Position numbers and translations under genes: made by a program. This document shows positions 47,514 through 59,489 of a stretch of 64,000 bases of DNA, piece by piece. Every line of letters starts with the position of its first letter. The stretch's first letter is position 1. The stretch lies in assembly GCA_030522415.1 (NCBI GenBank), contig CM060113.1:12224065-12288064 (forward strand). The letters are read 5' to 3'. The notes under the pieces are model-generated. The model did no database searches. It was not told where the DNA came from and worked only from the letters and a program-made list of their open reading frames with translations. This stretch comes from Channallabes apus. Lineage: Eukaryota; Chordata; Actinopteri; Siluriformes; Clariidae.

Positions 47514-48262
47514 AGTGCCCCTATTATGCCATTTTAAAGGTTGCTAATATTGCTTTATGAGTCTCTTAAAACAGGTTTACATGTATGCAAGGTCAAAAAA
47601 AACACTTTAGTTTTCTCCAAAAATAGATTTAATTTTACCCCATTTCTAAATGATTCGTAAGCAACTCGTGTGAAGCAGTTTGAAGATTTGGTCTAAACCC
47701 CTCCTTTCCATGAGCCCTCACTGCTGTGATTGGTCAGATGGCGCGCCCCTTTATGTTCGGTTTACCGCTACAGCGTGTGTTGGAAAACGAAACGCCCATT
47801 ACCATAACTGAACGACAGCTCTGGAGACCCGTCAATACATAGTAAAGATGGCGTCGGTTTAACCGTATCAATTCGAGCCGGAGTCTGACGATGAAACAGT
47901 TGAAGTGGCACATTGACAAGAAACTGTTTTGCAAGCACGACTGGAGCAGGACGTTTCTCAGTGGTAAGTGTCATATGTTAACCAGAGTGTGGTAACGTTA
48001 ATTGTAAGATGGCGGGCAAGCTGTTCGCGATGTAGAAAGTGGGCGGACATTATGCAAATATGTTACGTAGTGACATGGATCCGTAACAGAGAAATATTAG
48101 AATTGCTAGCGACTCGTTTAGGCGACTGTGAGACGACTCTTTTTTTAATAGACAAAAACGTAATTTATCGTGCACTTTCGGCGTATCAACTTTGCAGATA
48201 GTTTATGTTCACATGACACACTGCATGAAAGATCACATTCAAAAACTCATAATAGGGGCTCT
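47514..48262 (+). mobile_element. TTAA-flanked TIR transposon (Kolobok- or piggyBac-type)
   Basis: 749 bp, ends AGTGCCCCTATTATG and CATAATAGGGGCTCT, flanked by TTAA (47510-47513, 48263-48266). An ATG at 47848 begins ASV, a stop, then PYQFEPESDDETVEV, a short remnant of coding start. GTAAGT follows at about 47963. TTAA duplications fit Kolobok or piggyBac; the superfamily is not settled. Confidence 0.7.
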
Positions 48263-48429
48263 TTAAATATATTTTTTAATATTGTTCCAGATTTTCATTC
48301 AAATTTGTTACTTTTATGAAAATTATCTTTAATGACTTCATGTTTGGGTACATTATATTTTAAAAGCATCTTTCCACATAAAAATATTGATGATGACAAA
48401 ATACCCAATAAATATAAATTTATAGGCCA

Positions 48430-48510
48430 CAGTTGTAAATAAGAAACCTGTTCTTAATCTGTCTTGCCTGGTTAAATAAAGGTAAATAATAAAAATAAAA
48501 ATAAAATGTA
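48430..48510 (+). repeat. retroposon 3' tail scrap
   Basis: GAAACCTGTTCTTAATCTG then CCTGGTTAAATAAAGG and AATAAAAATAAAAATAAA, a tail common in fish LINEs/SINEs. Confidence 0.5.
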
Positions 48511-48590
48511 TCGGTTTACGTTATATCCTGCAACATAAATAGAATACACAGTTTATTGCCATTGTGATAGAACCAAGACCTGAAAAGGGT

Positions 48591-48610
48591 GGGGGGGGGG
48601 GGGGGGGGGG
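48591..48610 (+). repeat. poly-G run (20 G)
   Basis: Twenty consecutive G after GGGT. It may be an assembly- or sequencing-sensitive site. Confidence 0.95.
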
Positions 48611-48944
48611 AATCAGGCTAGCATTACATGCTGACCATTTCAATAGTTTCTATACAAATAACACAACCTCCATTTAGTCCAGTAGCAGCTGGTTACAAAA
48701 TTTGATGAGCGATAAAAATAATGTTTATAGAACTTTTAAAACTGAGCAATGCATTAGACCACGAAGACTCATCAATGGCATAATAACCATAATGCTGAGC
48801 AAACTGTTACACATGCACAGTTCAGGACAAATTGTCATGATTTCTTTTGTGATAGTCTTTAATGCTTTGCAGTGGTATTTAAATTTTTCCTCTGCATACA
48901 AAACATGGTGAGCAGCAAAGCTTTGTTCCAGCCAAAAATACACT

Positions 48945-49245
48945 CTTCTTCTTTGTCTTTCAGCTGTTCCCTTTCAGGGGTCGCCACAGCGAATCATCTG
49001 CCTCCATCTAACTCTATCCTCTGCATCCTCTTCTCTCACACCAACTAACTTCATGTCCTCTCTCACTGCATCCATAAATCTCCTCTTTGGTCTTCCTCTA
49101 GACCTCCTGCCTGGCAGTTCCAACCTCAGCATCCTTCTACCGATATATTCACACTCTCTCCTCTGAACATGTCCAAACCACCTCAATCTGGCCTCTCTGA
49201 CTTTATCTCCAAAACATCTCACATTCCAGCCAAAAATACACAAAC
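48945..49245 (-). mobile_element. 5'-truncated RTE-type LINE (C-terminal RT end)
   Basis: In the minus sense reads KVREARLRWFGHVQRRE, YIGRRMLRLELPG, RSRGRPKRRFMDAVREDMK and EDRVRWRQMIRCGDP, the C-terminal end typical of RTE-type (Rex3/BovB-like) RTs. It is followed by the usual TCAGGGGTCGCCACAG-like 3' segment and a short TTCTTC-rich tail. No start; a dead 5'-truncated copy. Confidence 0.88.
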
Positions 49246-49423
49246 ATTTTTAATCCATCCTTTTGCATAAATTTTAATTTAATTGGACAGTGTCTGCTTT
49301 GTTTTATACTCAAATACATATCGGCTATTGCCAGTTTTTATCCCTGCTAACTAGATCCATCAGAGAAGAGGGCTGAAATTGCTAGAGAGGATTTCTCACT
49401 GAATCTACAGTCTGGACTAAAAA

Positions 49424-49431
<8 letters not shown>

Positions 49432-49506
<75 letters not shown>
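49432..49506. repeat. (AT)n(GT)n compound microsatellite
   Basis: (AT)~20 then (GT)~16. Confidence 0.97.
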
Positions 49507-49512
<6 letters not shown>

Positions 49513-51357
49513 AATTATAAAATTATTAATAATATATTTCTTAAAAATGATGAGTAAAGTTTTATTTTCTCAAATAAACATATTTTCTTAAGTAAATATG
49601 ATATTAAACAATACTTTCAATTATAATGAGGATTGTGTTAAAGTTTATAAGCAGAAGTTCTACCCACAAATCTGTCAAGTACAAAATGTCCAAACACTAA
49701 TTTTGCAAATAATAAGGTTTTTGAGGACAAGCATGAAATGAACAACAATGCTGAAATCTAAAAAGCCACCTCAGCAGAAACTACAGCTAGAGCTATGCAG
49801 TAAGTGTTTGTATATTCAGCACCTGTAATAGCAAGTAGGATAATGTTAATGGGTTTATTGTTAATACAGCTGCCGCAAAGTTAGAATATAATTTGATTAT
49901 TTGTTTTGTTCCTGTATGAATCACTACATCATTAAAATTTAGAGAAACATGCTTAACTTGACTAAATTGTACTGCTTTGAGAGGTTAGCTTAAAGCAAAT
50001 AATGATTTAATTGTGTAGCATGGTTATGCAATTCGATTTGAAATGATGTACCAGACATATGTTTATAGAAAAAGACATTAAGCCCCCATGCTGCACCATA
50101 AAATAAATGTAATTACTTGCAGATTTACATTTACCAGTGCACCAACCTAACCCACACACACATGCAAGCACATTTAACATCTTCCTGTGCATCAGTTTGT
50201 TGATTCCAGGTATCTTTCAATTTGTAAGGCATCTATGAGATGAGGTGAATATTAATAATGAACAGCAAGTGATAAATATGGCTGTCCAATTTTTACCTAC
50301 TGCACAAATTTACCTTAACCTTTCTGTAATTCAAATTTATGTTGATATAAATCTGCCTGCCATCTCACTTTCCTTTCAAGCCAAAGGCAATGACTTTGCA
50401 CTATTAAAGGACAAGGTGCAACATGAAGCCTGTGTAAAGACAACTATGTCCATGCTTTATAAGTAAAGATCTGCAGTCATGTGTATTGGTTTACAGGGAC
50501 GAAGTTTGACTCATCCCACTCAGACACTCTTTCTCTGTCCTGCACACACAAAAATGCCCTCATGTAATACACACTAATCTCTAAAATGACCACATCATCG
50601 CAATTGATCTCTTATTTGTTGGTGTATAGGGTTTAATGACAGCAGGAATATGAAGTACATAAATACAACCTTATGTTTGATCTTTTATCTGTTTTAACTC
50701 TGTGCATATGAGAGAGGGGGGAGGCCTAAATAAGACATCAGATATCTGGATAAATAAGAATTTATAACCCTTGAGAATGCAAGAACATTAAATGTGTTTA
50801 ATTCCTTCCTGTCTCTAGCCACATGCTTTCTTCCACATGTTCCTGTCATTTGCAGCTAAATATATTTCGGGGTCTTATCTCTTTATTTATTTTCTCTCCA
50901 ACTGTCTGTATCATATTTCTATGAGTCATGGATTGTAAAAGTGTGGCTGAGCTTTATGGCATAGCTCTGTCAGTGCTGTTAAACACTCCTGTGGACTAAA
51001 GAAGAGACTTCAGCTACAGAAGCAGTAGTGAATATTAAAAGAAAAAAATATATATTAGCCAGTTGCTTAGAGGGACACAGCATATCTGATGGCTATGATT
51101 AATTGGAATGAGCTACATACACAGAAAGAAGCTTTTTTTTCTTTTTCAAGGACATAATTTCTACAAATTGTGATACAAATACCATTCATTTGAGGGATGT
51201 TAAATGGATGTCATTTCTTCAGATTCAAATCAACTTTTGGGTTATTTTGATTATGCTTATTATGGATTGCATTTTGGAGCACCATCTTTGAAAAGCCTGT
51301 CGGTGTGATTTTTGTTGCTGTTGTTGTTGTTTATTTCTCAAAAAAAAAAATCTTCAC
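49507..51357. other. spacer, nothing recognised
   Basis: AT-rich. No recognised gene, repeat or RNA. The last few hundred bases precede the small membrane-protein frame. Confidence 0.45.
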
Positions 51358-51657
51358 ATGGATACTGTGGCGTCCTCCAATATCTCTTCACCTCAAGACA
51401 GTTCTCAATCTGGTCTACCTCTGCCATCCTGCCGACGCACCACCCATTACCACAATGAAGGTGGTCTGGGCTACATCTTGGGTGTAGCCTGGACTCATTT
51501 CCGTCCATTTGTGCCATTCTTCCTGATCTCCTGTCTAGTGGTGGTGCTGGTTTATTTGCTGCAGGTGATTGTATATGGAGGGCCCTTCACTGATCCACAA
51601 TTTTTCAGCAGGTTTGACCAACGATGGCCACCACCAGCCCACCAAAGAGCCACATAG
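51358..51657 (+). CDS. possible 99-aa single-pass membrane protein, unrecognised
   Basis: Frame MDTVASSNISSPQDSSQSGL to the stop at 51657. No family recognised. N-terminal 1-46 is Ser/Pro-rich with one sequon (N8) and a short basic patch (CRRTTHYH); about 51-73 is a strongly hydrophobic segment (FVPFFLISCLVVVLVYLLQV), flanked by HFRP and, after it, YGGPFTDP and a Pro-rich end. No signal-peptide cleavage is obvious, so a type II or III single-pass topology is possible. AATAAA follows at 51756. A GT after LLQ (51567) could be a splice donor, so this might be a first exon. It lies in a region otherwise poor in long frames. Coding status is unproven. Confidence 0.45.
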   Translation: MDTVASSNISSPQDSSQSGLPLPSCRRTTHYHNEGGLGYILGVAWTHFRPFVPFFLISCLVVVLVYLLQVIVYGGPFTDPQFFSRFDQRWPPPAHQRAT

Positions 51658-51755
51658 GCTTTTGAAAATTCCATGGAAAGCAACCAGACAGTTGCTGCTT
51701 GAACCAGGAACTCGATCCATGTTTGTGAGGATGTGAAGTTCCATCAGACAGCTAG

Positions 51756-51761
51756 AATAAA
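51756..51761 (+). terminator. possible poly(A) signal of the small membrane ORF
   Basis: AATAAA 99 nt after the stop at 51657. Confidence 0.35.
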
Positions 51762-51829
51762 GACTTAAGGATATCTTCATCATCAGACATAAAGATCACT
51801 TCAAAAAGACATGAGCAACAAAAAGGATT

Positions 51830-52335
51830 TTAAGTCAAACCAGGATTTTTGATTGTAACAGGAAAACTCCCTTTATTTCTCTGTACAATCCCTACTACAC
51901 TAATGCACTTATCCCAGTGTTCTTGGGACTAGTGCTTGTATTCCACTAGTGCTTGTATTCCATCAAAGTAGAACAGTCTTCTCAGTACTATTTCTGAGCC
52001 AATACCAGGCTGTTTGCTTCAAGTCTGAAATGCTGGCCTCCCAAGAACTCTTTTACTGACCCAAATTTGGAAATCATTTGGAGTGCGGTCAGAAACATGT
52101 GGCAGTAACTCGCAGCCAAATTCCTGTAATGTGCAAGTGGTGTTTGTGAATGATTGTGTCTACAGTGCCCACAGACTTCCACAAGCTGGTGAAATGTTAT
52201 TGGTCAGTTTTCAAGGATCACACATTCCACTTGCCGAATGTTCACAGGAATGACTGCTGTGGACTCTGAACCATCTCGACCAGGATCATCATTAATGGAG
52301 GAACAGCTTTCTTTAAAATGTTTACTCCATTCAAA
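51830..52335 (-). mobile_element. mariner-like transposase relic, minus strand
   Basis: The minus strand reads HYRNLAASYCHMFLTALQM and FGSVKEFLGGQHFRLEAN with frame breaks. The latter resembles the C-terminal region of mariner-type transposases (after the DPAP/LAPSDYHLF box). 52215-52335 is shared in inverted form with 45190-45420. No TIR or complete catalytic set visible. Confidence 0.55.
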
Positions 52336-52339
52336 TGAT

Positions 52340-54330
52340 TTATTCAGTTCAATTCAATTCAATTTTTATATATAATTATTTTAACAATGGTCACTGTTGC
52401 AAAGACGCTTTCCAGAATAGAAAAAATAAGGAAATGAGTTTTGAGGAAATGTGCATAATTATATATACACAAAAATACTATATAATTATAGTTTCATTGT
52501 GGCTAAGAGTCTCTGCATCGTCCTGTGCTGTAATATGTATGTTCTCATCTTATCCAAATGCAAAATTAATCAGACAAATCCAAATAGGTTTCAAACATAC
52601 CCATATTTGAATGCAATTTAAAAATGTGCTATTTTCATTTTAACACAAGCATCAGTGAAAGCAGTGTTTATTCAAACTGGTTATTTGTATGGTAGTGTGT
52701 ATAGTTGCCTCTATGCTGGTGAATGAAATTCATCTGTGCAGCATTTGCCTTATTTCTTTCATCCCATTGAGTCAAAGTCTATTATTTATTTGTTAATTAT
52801 ACAGCACATTATGTTATTATACTACATAATTATATTACTCAGTACATGCTGAGTTATTTAATACTTAAATTATATAAAATAAAACTAATTGGAAAGGTTT
52901 ATTTACAGGAGTAAGAAAGGAGTCTGGACATTCTGTTTCTTCAATCTAATGCCTAAATGACATTGTAGCACATATCAATGCATTTTAGGTTAGCGTTTTA
53001 TTGAGGGGATGATGTTGATCTGGGTATCTCTGTAACCAGAGAGTTATACACTTACTTTATGCTGCATGCTGGTTCCAGGCAATTTTAATAAACAACTAAT
53101 AAAGCGCATTGGCTTTGCCAGACTGTGTAGTAAAGACAGGATTGCAGCAACTACCTCCCCTTAGGAATCTGGCTCTCACTTTACATACACCAAGCCAGAA
53201 AAAGAAATCTATACACCCCTGATGTTTTTCCCCCTATTTGGATGGCTTATTTTAATCACAAAGCTTAGTAGTTAGATTGACCTAAAACTTCTTTTGGAGT
53301 CCTTAAAAGTAACTTGTACTGCTTGTAATAATTTTTTTTTTGTAGAATTTTGAGATAGTGAACTCAGCTGACTGCAAGCGTTCAATGTAAGATGCCACTA
53401 GATGGAGCTAGAAGTAAGAAGCCAAGGAGCTGCACAGTGGGACAAAGAGTCGGTTTAGTGGAATAATTGTACAGTTAAAAATTCTGATTTGCCTGTTATC
53501 AACTTTATTCGTCCTTTCCACCCAAATTTCAGTCAATTCAATACCCTCAATTATAGTAGTAATCATGTTCTAGATGTCCATCATGTTCTACTTAATATCC
53601 ATCATGTTCTATCTACTGTACCACTAGTTCTCCAAATATGTCATAGCTATCCAACAACTTGCATTTTCTTTTAATAATTCCTTGCTTCATTATCACAAAT
53701 TCTTAATGTTCTGAACCAGGTTTATCCAGCAGAGACAACTTACTACAAGTTTATTTAACAGTACAGCTTACATACGTTGCACCAGTACTCCCATTACTGA
53801 TCCCTGTCTGTATGTGCCTCATGATATTGTTTTATGAGGTTGTAGCCACCGTTGTTTGGAAGACATTTTACGCATTTTAATAACATCTGTGGTTCTCAAT
53901 GTGACGCAATTGTACATTCGAATGAATAAATGTGTCATGTTGTACCTGTTCCTGTCTATCGAGTCTTAAAATCAAGCTATGTTTGTTATATGTTTTACCA
54001 AGGAAGGTGCATATGGTGTACTTTTGATTAGCTTTTAGAGAAAAACATATTTAAGTCCAACAATGATTTAGAGTTAAAACACTCACATTTAAAGATACGG
54101 AATATATCCCTGATGTTATCAAGAGGTAAAATGCACTTTGGTGCCTCTGTTTCGGAGGGTTTTGTGTGTTTAATGTTTTCAGTTCTAACAGTTCCATTAA
54201 GACTAAGATTCTCTTGTTAAAAGCTTGATGAGTAAGTAGTCTTGAGAGCAGGACAATATTATTAGTGCAGGCTGAAAATACTGCATTACGCCATGTTTTT
54301 GGCCTGGCAGTGTGCTGTAAATGAAGATTA
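52340..54330. other. AT-rich spacer, nothing recognised
   Basis: No coding region or repeat family seen. CACTAGATGGAGCTAG at ~53396 is a short motif of unknown origin. Confidence 0.45.
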
Positions 54331-54335
54331 ACCAT

Positions 54336-54354
54336 GACCACCAGAGGGCGCTCT
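54336..54354 (+). promoter_or_regulatory. CTCF-like motif
   Basis: GACCACCAGAGGGCGCTCT closely resembles the vertebrate CTCF core CCANNAGRKGGCR. Position between the smtnl1/TE region and the conserved-looking region makes a domain boundary possible; binding untested. Confidence 0.5.
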
Positions 54355-54599
54355 ATGCACTGCAGCAGCACTGATGCTGTGGCCATCTGCGAAACCTAAT
54401 TAATTTATGTACAATATTTGATCACAGCATATTTTTAAAATCATCTTGTGTACACTGACACCGAATGTATATTGTTTTAGGTGATCGACAAGGAGCTCTT
54501 GTCGTGATGCAAGTGTTTCCGCGCCAGTTAAAAATACGGGCAATGTGTACGCGACGCAAAATCTAATTATTTCTTTGCAAAACCTAATTAGGCATTAAA

Positions 54600-54830
54600 A
54601 AAAGGTTAACGCCAGCGCCTGAAACCGTCCTTGTTTAATAATCCCATTACTGACGGCTCATCATGTATAAAATGGCGCAGAAGGACACAAAGTTTCCACT
54701 TGTTAAAGTGAATCTGCCAGAAAAAAGGCGAGACAAACAGTACTGTAAGCCCTACTGTAGGACATATGACAGCATAGGAGCCGGAATAAGATGCATGAAG
54801 ACGCTGTAAGTAACATGTCCATGGTACTGT
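54600..54830. other. candidate conserved non-coding block 1
   Basis: Repeat-free sequence of mixed composition (GTTTAATAATCCCATTACTG, CCAGCGCCTGAAACCG). A short frame with ATGTATAAAATGGCGCAG start does not look coding. Conservation is a guess. Confidence 0.3.
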
Positions 54831-55730
54831 TTGTAGTCGATCTTTTTCTTTTCTTTCTGCTTTTTTTATTCGCGCAAGTTGTATAATGTTTATTTTCGTG
54901 GGTTGAAAATCTTGAGTGTTTTTGATCTGAGGGTTGGTGTTGGTGGGGCGATGCGTTTTTTCTTCTGCCAACACGTTTTCACTGCATTGCTGTGATCATT
55001 AAGGCTACGTGGCGAAGCAGCTCTAAATAAGGCGCTATTCTCAAAGGGATAGAGACACTAAACTGCCTTGCATGGACCGCTTTTAGATCCAAAAACACAT
55101 GATTTCTAAATGCTTGTATTCTCTAGGTAAATATGATATATGGGTCTGTCCGCTTTACAGACGCACATTAATGCGAACCCAAAATATTTTATGGAAATGA
55201 ATCTTTTAAAACATAATTTTTTAAACTCAAAATAACCAACCAAAGTCTTATATATTTACAGTTTTATGTTCTATATGCATTAATTCTGAATTTATTTTGA
55301 TTTATAAAAACAATATTTCATAATATTACGTACGCCTTGCGCCATTCGGAAAGTGCACGCGCAATTATTACTTGTTATATTTGTTTATCCTCTCTGCTTT
55401 TTAAATGTTAGCTTAAATATATTAAATAAACTGCATTGCATTTCTGCGTAAGAAATATGGATTTATGTTATGTTATGTTATATTAACTTTTTTTTCAAGT
55501 AAATTTAGATTCACCTGTGATGTTGGGCTGCACATTATAGTCTGTGTTAATCTTCATGTATTATTTCAGCTATTTCTGGTTTCATTAATTATCTTATTTT
55601 AAAACGACTAAATACTTCTTTCTAGACATGCAGTTAACTACGTATCTGCGCATTTATTTGTTCCTTTTGCGTATTTGTTTATTGGTGCACAACTAATCAA
55701 CGAACACATATTTAAAGCAGGTTGAAATAA
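54831..55730. other. spacer, nothing recognised
   Basis: AT-rich, no gene or repeat seen. Confidence 0.4.
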
Positions 55731-55789
55731 ATGCTATGGCAACCTGTTAACTTTTTCCACCATTAACCCCTTTTTTTCCTTTTTCAAAA

Positions 55790-56120
55790 ACGGATCCATC
55801 ACTCCGGTCTTTCCATCTATTCGGCACAGAAGCCAACAAAAGCGGCTATGGCCTGACAAGTCTGAGCCGATAAAAAGAGCGCAATAGCCCGAGAAATCAA
55901 AGGCTGTACCTTTAGAAAAAAAAAAAGAAGCGGAATGCTTGGTGTCGGAAAAGACTGTGCAGCTGTATCGCACCTCAGAAAATAAAGAGGTTTAAACAAA
56001 CAGGGAATGGAAAGAGCCGAAACGGACGAAAATCGGGACAAGAGCGCAGAGAAATAAAAGAAAGGGGATCCGGGAAATCGATTTCCGACAGAATGCTTTA
56101 AAGAAAGAAACAAACACTGC
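55790..56120. other. candidate conserved non-coding block 2
   Basis: Includes GGCTATGGCCTGACAAG, GCGCAATAGCCCGAGAAATC and AATCGATTTCCGACAG. No recognisable reading frame. Confidence 0.3.
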
Positions 56121-57820
56121 GCAAAACCTCAAAAGCACCAGCTTCTTCTCGGATTTCAGTTTAAACAATCCAGTTTAATGCAGGTTAAAGGGCCATTTAC
56201 GTCCACATAAATCATGTTTAAATAGAGTGAATGGCTGTACTCTTTAAATAAAATATAAATGTTTTTATTTCTTTACTGTAGATTTTTTATATAAACTAAG
56301 CTTGTGTGACACCACTTGTCAGCACATACAAATTATCTGGATTAAATTGTGTTATTGTTTTTTTTTTAATACTTTATTTTATTTCATAATGGACATTTTA
56401 AAAATATTTTTTATTATGTCGGGTTAAACTTTTTTTTCGGTTCATGTGTCTTTTGTTTTTACTTGTTAATTTAATTCGCTTTTAGATGAATGGACGAAAG
56501 TCGCTATTCCTCTACATTATTCGCATTATTCTTTTAACTTTGCTTAGTTGACTTGACCACATTTAATTGACGAGTTCATGATTGTCACCACAAAACGCAG
56601 AGGCGTTGCACTGATTTCTAGTTTGACACCCACCATTGTTACTCCACCTTCATTCACTTAGATTTAAAGGAACATAGCGTAAATTAAATTAACTGGCGAA
56701 AATAAAACGGAAGAACGTCATCTGTATTTTTTATTTTTATTTTATTTTATTGGTCGCATGTAATTAAGCCATGAAAAACTGACATATAATAGTGCCTAAA
56801 TGTCTGAGACCACAGGGAAAAAAATATATTTGAAAATATATTTTGTTAAATTGCAAATTATATCCTGTGACCAGCAATAACATTGGTGTAAATATTCTTA
56901 GTATTTATTTAATTCTCAATATGTCTCAGTATGTCCCGCTTTGGCTTTAATGGCAGTGTGCACATTTTTGTTTAAAACCCAAGCATCCATGTTTGATCAA
57001 ATCAGTCAAAAGTGCTTTGATAGAATAGACAAAACTCATAAAAATATATAGAAATAGTGCAGGACTAAATACTGAAAATAAAAATCCAGAATATTAATGT
57101 GGTTTTCAACTGCTGCTCCCCACTTTTCTTGTCAATTCGTTTTCGAACAAAATGCCACAAATACGTTTTAAAAATCAAATAATGGTAATGGACTCTTTTT
57201 AAATTTATATCCGCAAACTAATATACAAATACTATTAAATCAAAGGGATCTAGGAAATAATCTGTGAGCCACTGTCCTAATAAGCAATTTTAGGAATAAA
57301 GTGGACCCCCCACCCCACCCCCCCGACAAAAAAAGAAAAGAAAGGAGATTGGATGTGGTGTATAGTTGCTGAGCAATCATAAAAGGTCGATGTTCGTTAT
57401 CAAACCTTTATCAACATATAACCCCAAGAACCTGCATTTTCGTTGCACTGAGTTGCAACTTATTTTGCATTGTTTGTAAGTCTGCTCTAGATCATCTAGT
57501 ACTGTTATTATTTTACTATTTACCCTTACATTTTTATTAAACCTCAGCTTATTAAGTGCTTAATAATTAGCTAATCAGTTGCATCACTTGAGTACATATA
57601 AAATGTGCAACGATATCTCTAATGTATGAATAAGAGTAATTATAATTTATACCATAAAACTGGAGTAGCACGATGGTTTCATTTGACACACTACACAATG
57701 TGATGAGCTTACTCCCACTTGATATGTATAGACTGTTTTTAATTAGGCATATATATCTGCGTATATTTTAATAAGAGCTCAGGCTATTGGGACTTTAGGA
57801 CCCATAAAGACATCAAATTA
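56121..57820. other. spacer, nothing recognised
   Basis: AT-rich with homopolymer stretches and a C-run near 57305-57325. Confidence 0.4.
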
Positions 57821-57829
57821 AGAAATGAA

Positions 57830-58260
57830 TTATTGACAGGCTCGGGCAAACAGGCCAAGGTGGATTTTTTGTTCAAGAAGCACTTTTTTCTAACTGCCCC
57901 GTAGAGAATTCAATGTCAAGAGGATCATATCAGCATCGTTATTAACTTATCAAACACAATCTCCGAATGACTTAATCAAACACAAAGGAGCTGGAGCGAA
58001 AACGCGGCTGTAATAAAGCCTTAAAAATATGACGAAATTATTTCCCGTCATTTTCAGGCAACAAATTGAACATTTATTGCATATATATTAAAAATTATAC
58101 GGCTTGGTGTGGAGCTGATGTCTCTGTTATTGAGGCGCTCCCAAAGGTGAGGCCACGAAGGAACCATTTTTTCCTGCCTTGTTAGTCCCACTGGAGGAGG
58201 CTGCAAAATTGCCTTGAAACTGTTTCGTAAAAGAATTCATAGCTGAGGTTTAAAGCACAA
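57830..58260. other. candidate conserved non-coding block 3
   Basis: GAACATTTATTGCATATAT, GCTGATGTCTCTGTTATTG and GCTGCAAAATTGCCTTGAA lie in a repeat-free, GC-mixed block between AT-rich flanks. No reading frame. Confidence 0.35.
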
Positions 58261-59480
58261 TTACTCCTCGTTTGTTAAATATCATACTGGACGCGCTACA
58301 GAAGTATTTCTAAGCAAATATGTATATAATGCAAGAGTTCGTTTAAAAGTGCAACAGTTCATTAAACAATATTAATTTAACAACAGGCATATGCTTTGGA
58401 TGACTGTGAGTTCTTTAAAACTAAGGAAGGGAAGCTTGGCCATACAGTATAATAACCCATAATTTAATTATTAAATCTGGCTAATCCTCAAGTACACACG
58501 TTTAATTATGATTGGTTTCATAAACATAGCTATTAATGCAGAACAGTGTCGGCCTTGTGAACTGAATTGGACACTATGGCTTAGAGATATGCTCTTTGTG
58601 AGTGGAGATGAATGGCCGATGTCACGCACATGATCTGTTCGCACTATTAAATTGTCAAAAAGGAAGGATTTCCCTAATAATGCTTCTCATGAAGAGTTAT
58701 GGAATTCGGCGTTTGGGACAGAGGACTAACGAGGGTTACTAAGGGAGGGGAACTATTAGCATAGCGCTGAGAAAGTGCCCGAGGTCACACAGAGTTCTCA
58801 TCAGTGGTCATGACATAGACCTCGCTGTGTGGTCAGCCATAATCCCAGATATAGGCATGTTCACCATTATATAACTTAACAGGATAATAAAAAAGAGTGA
58901 ATGAGATTTGCTGTGATTACAAGTTGTCTTTTTATGATCCGTCCATAGATTTGTCTATAATTATAGCTTTCCACCTATTAAACAGCCTATACAGAATGCC
59001 CTGTGTGGCCATATATGTGTGTATAGTCCATCAAGATTAAGCGCTCTTGCTGACAAAGGCCGTAAAGAAGGCCCTTTTTTCTTTTTAACCTCCATCCGTT
59101 TTGTGTTATATGTTAACAATTCGGCCCGATCCATTAATTCTTTTTTAAGCCAAAAACAAATCAGTTTGCACTCGGCCACTCGCCCTCTTTTGTGCTCATT
59201 GTCCTACTGCCCTCACGTAAAGATTTATGCATTTTTGATACTAAATTCCTTCTGTCATCGACGCTGCTCTCTTGTTGACTTTTCTTGACCTGGCGACCCG
59301 TTCCCCAAACTTTCCCATATTTAACGCGGAGATTTCCCTCCTTTCTTTTTATCAAGACATGTTAGTCTGCTTTTTTGTTTGGGTATTGAATGTGATGCCC
59401 TGTTTGTTTTGTTCTTGAACTTCAGTATGTACATGCACCGCTGCCCTGCCCCTGTCCTGTACTTTGAGCTCTGGATGTTC
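58261..59480. other. spacer, nothing recognised
   Basis: Mixed AT content, no repeat or gene recognised. CTAATTAT-like sites occur. Confidence 0.4.
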
Positions 59481-59489
59481 CTCTGACTG

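Noticed and set aside
54051..54386. 111-codon minus-strand frame
   Set aside because: No family features, no good start context, and composition close to non-coding neighbours.
54660..54830. ATG-led short frame with MYKMAQKD start
   Set aside because: It stops soon, the neighbouring frames are equally open, and no family match is recognised.
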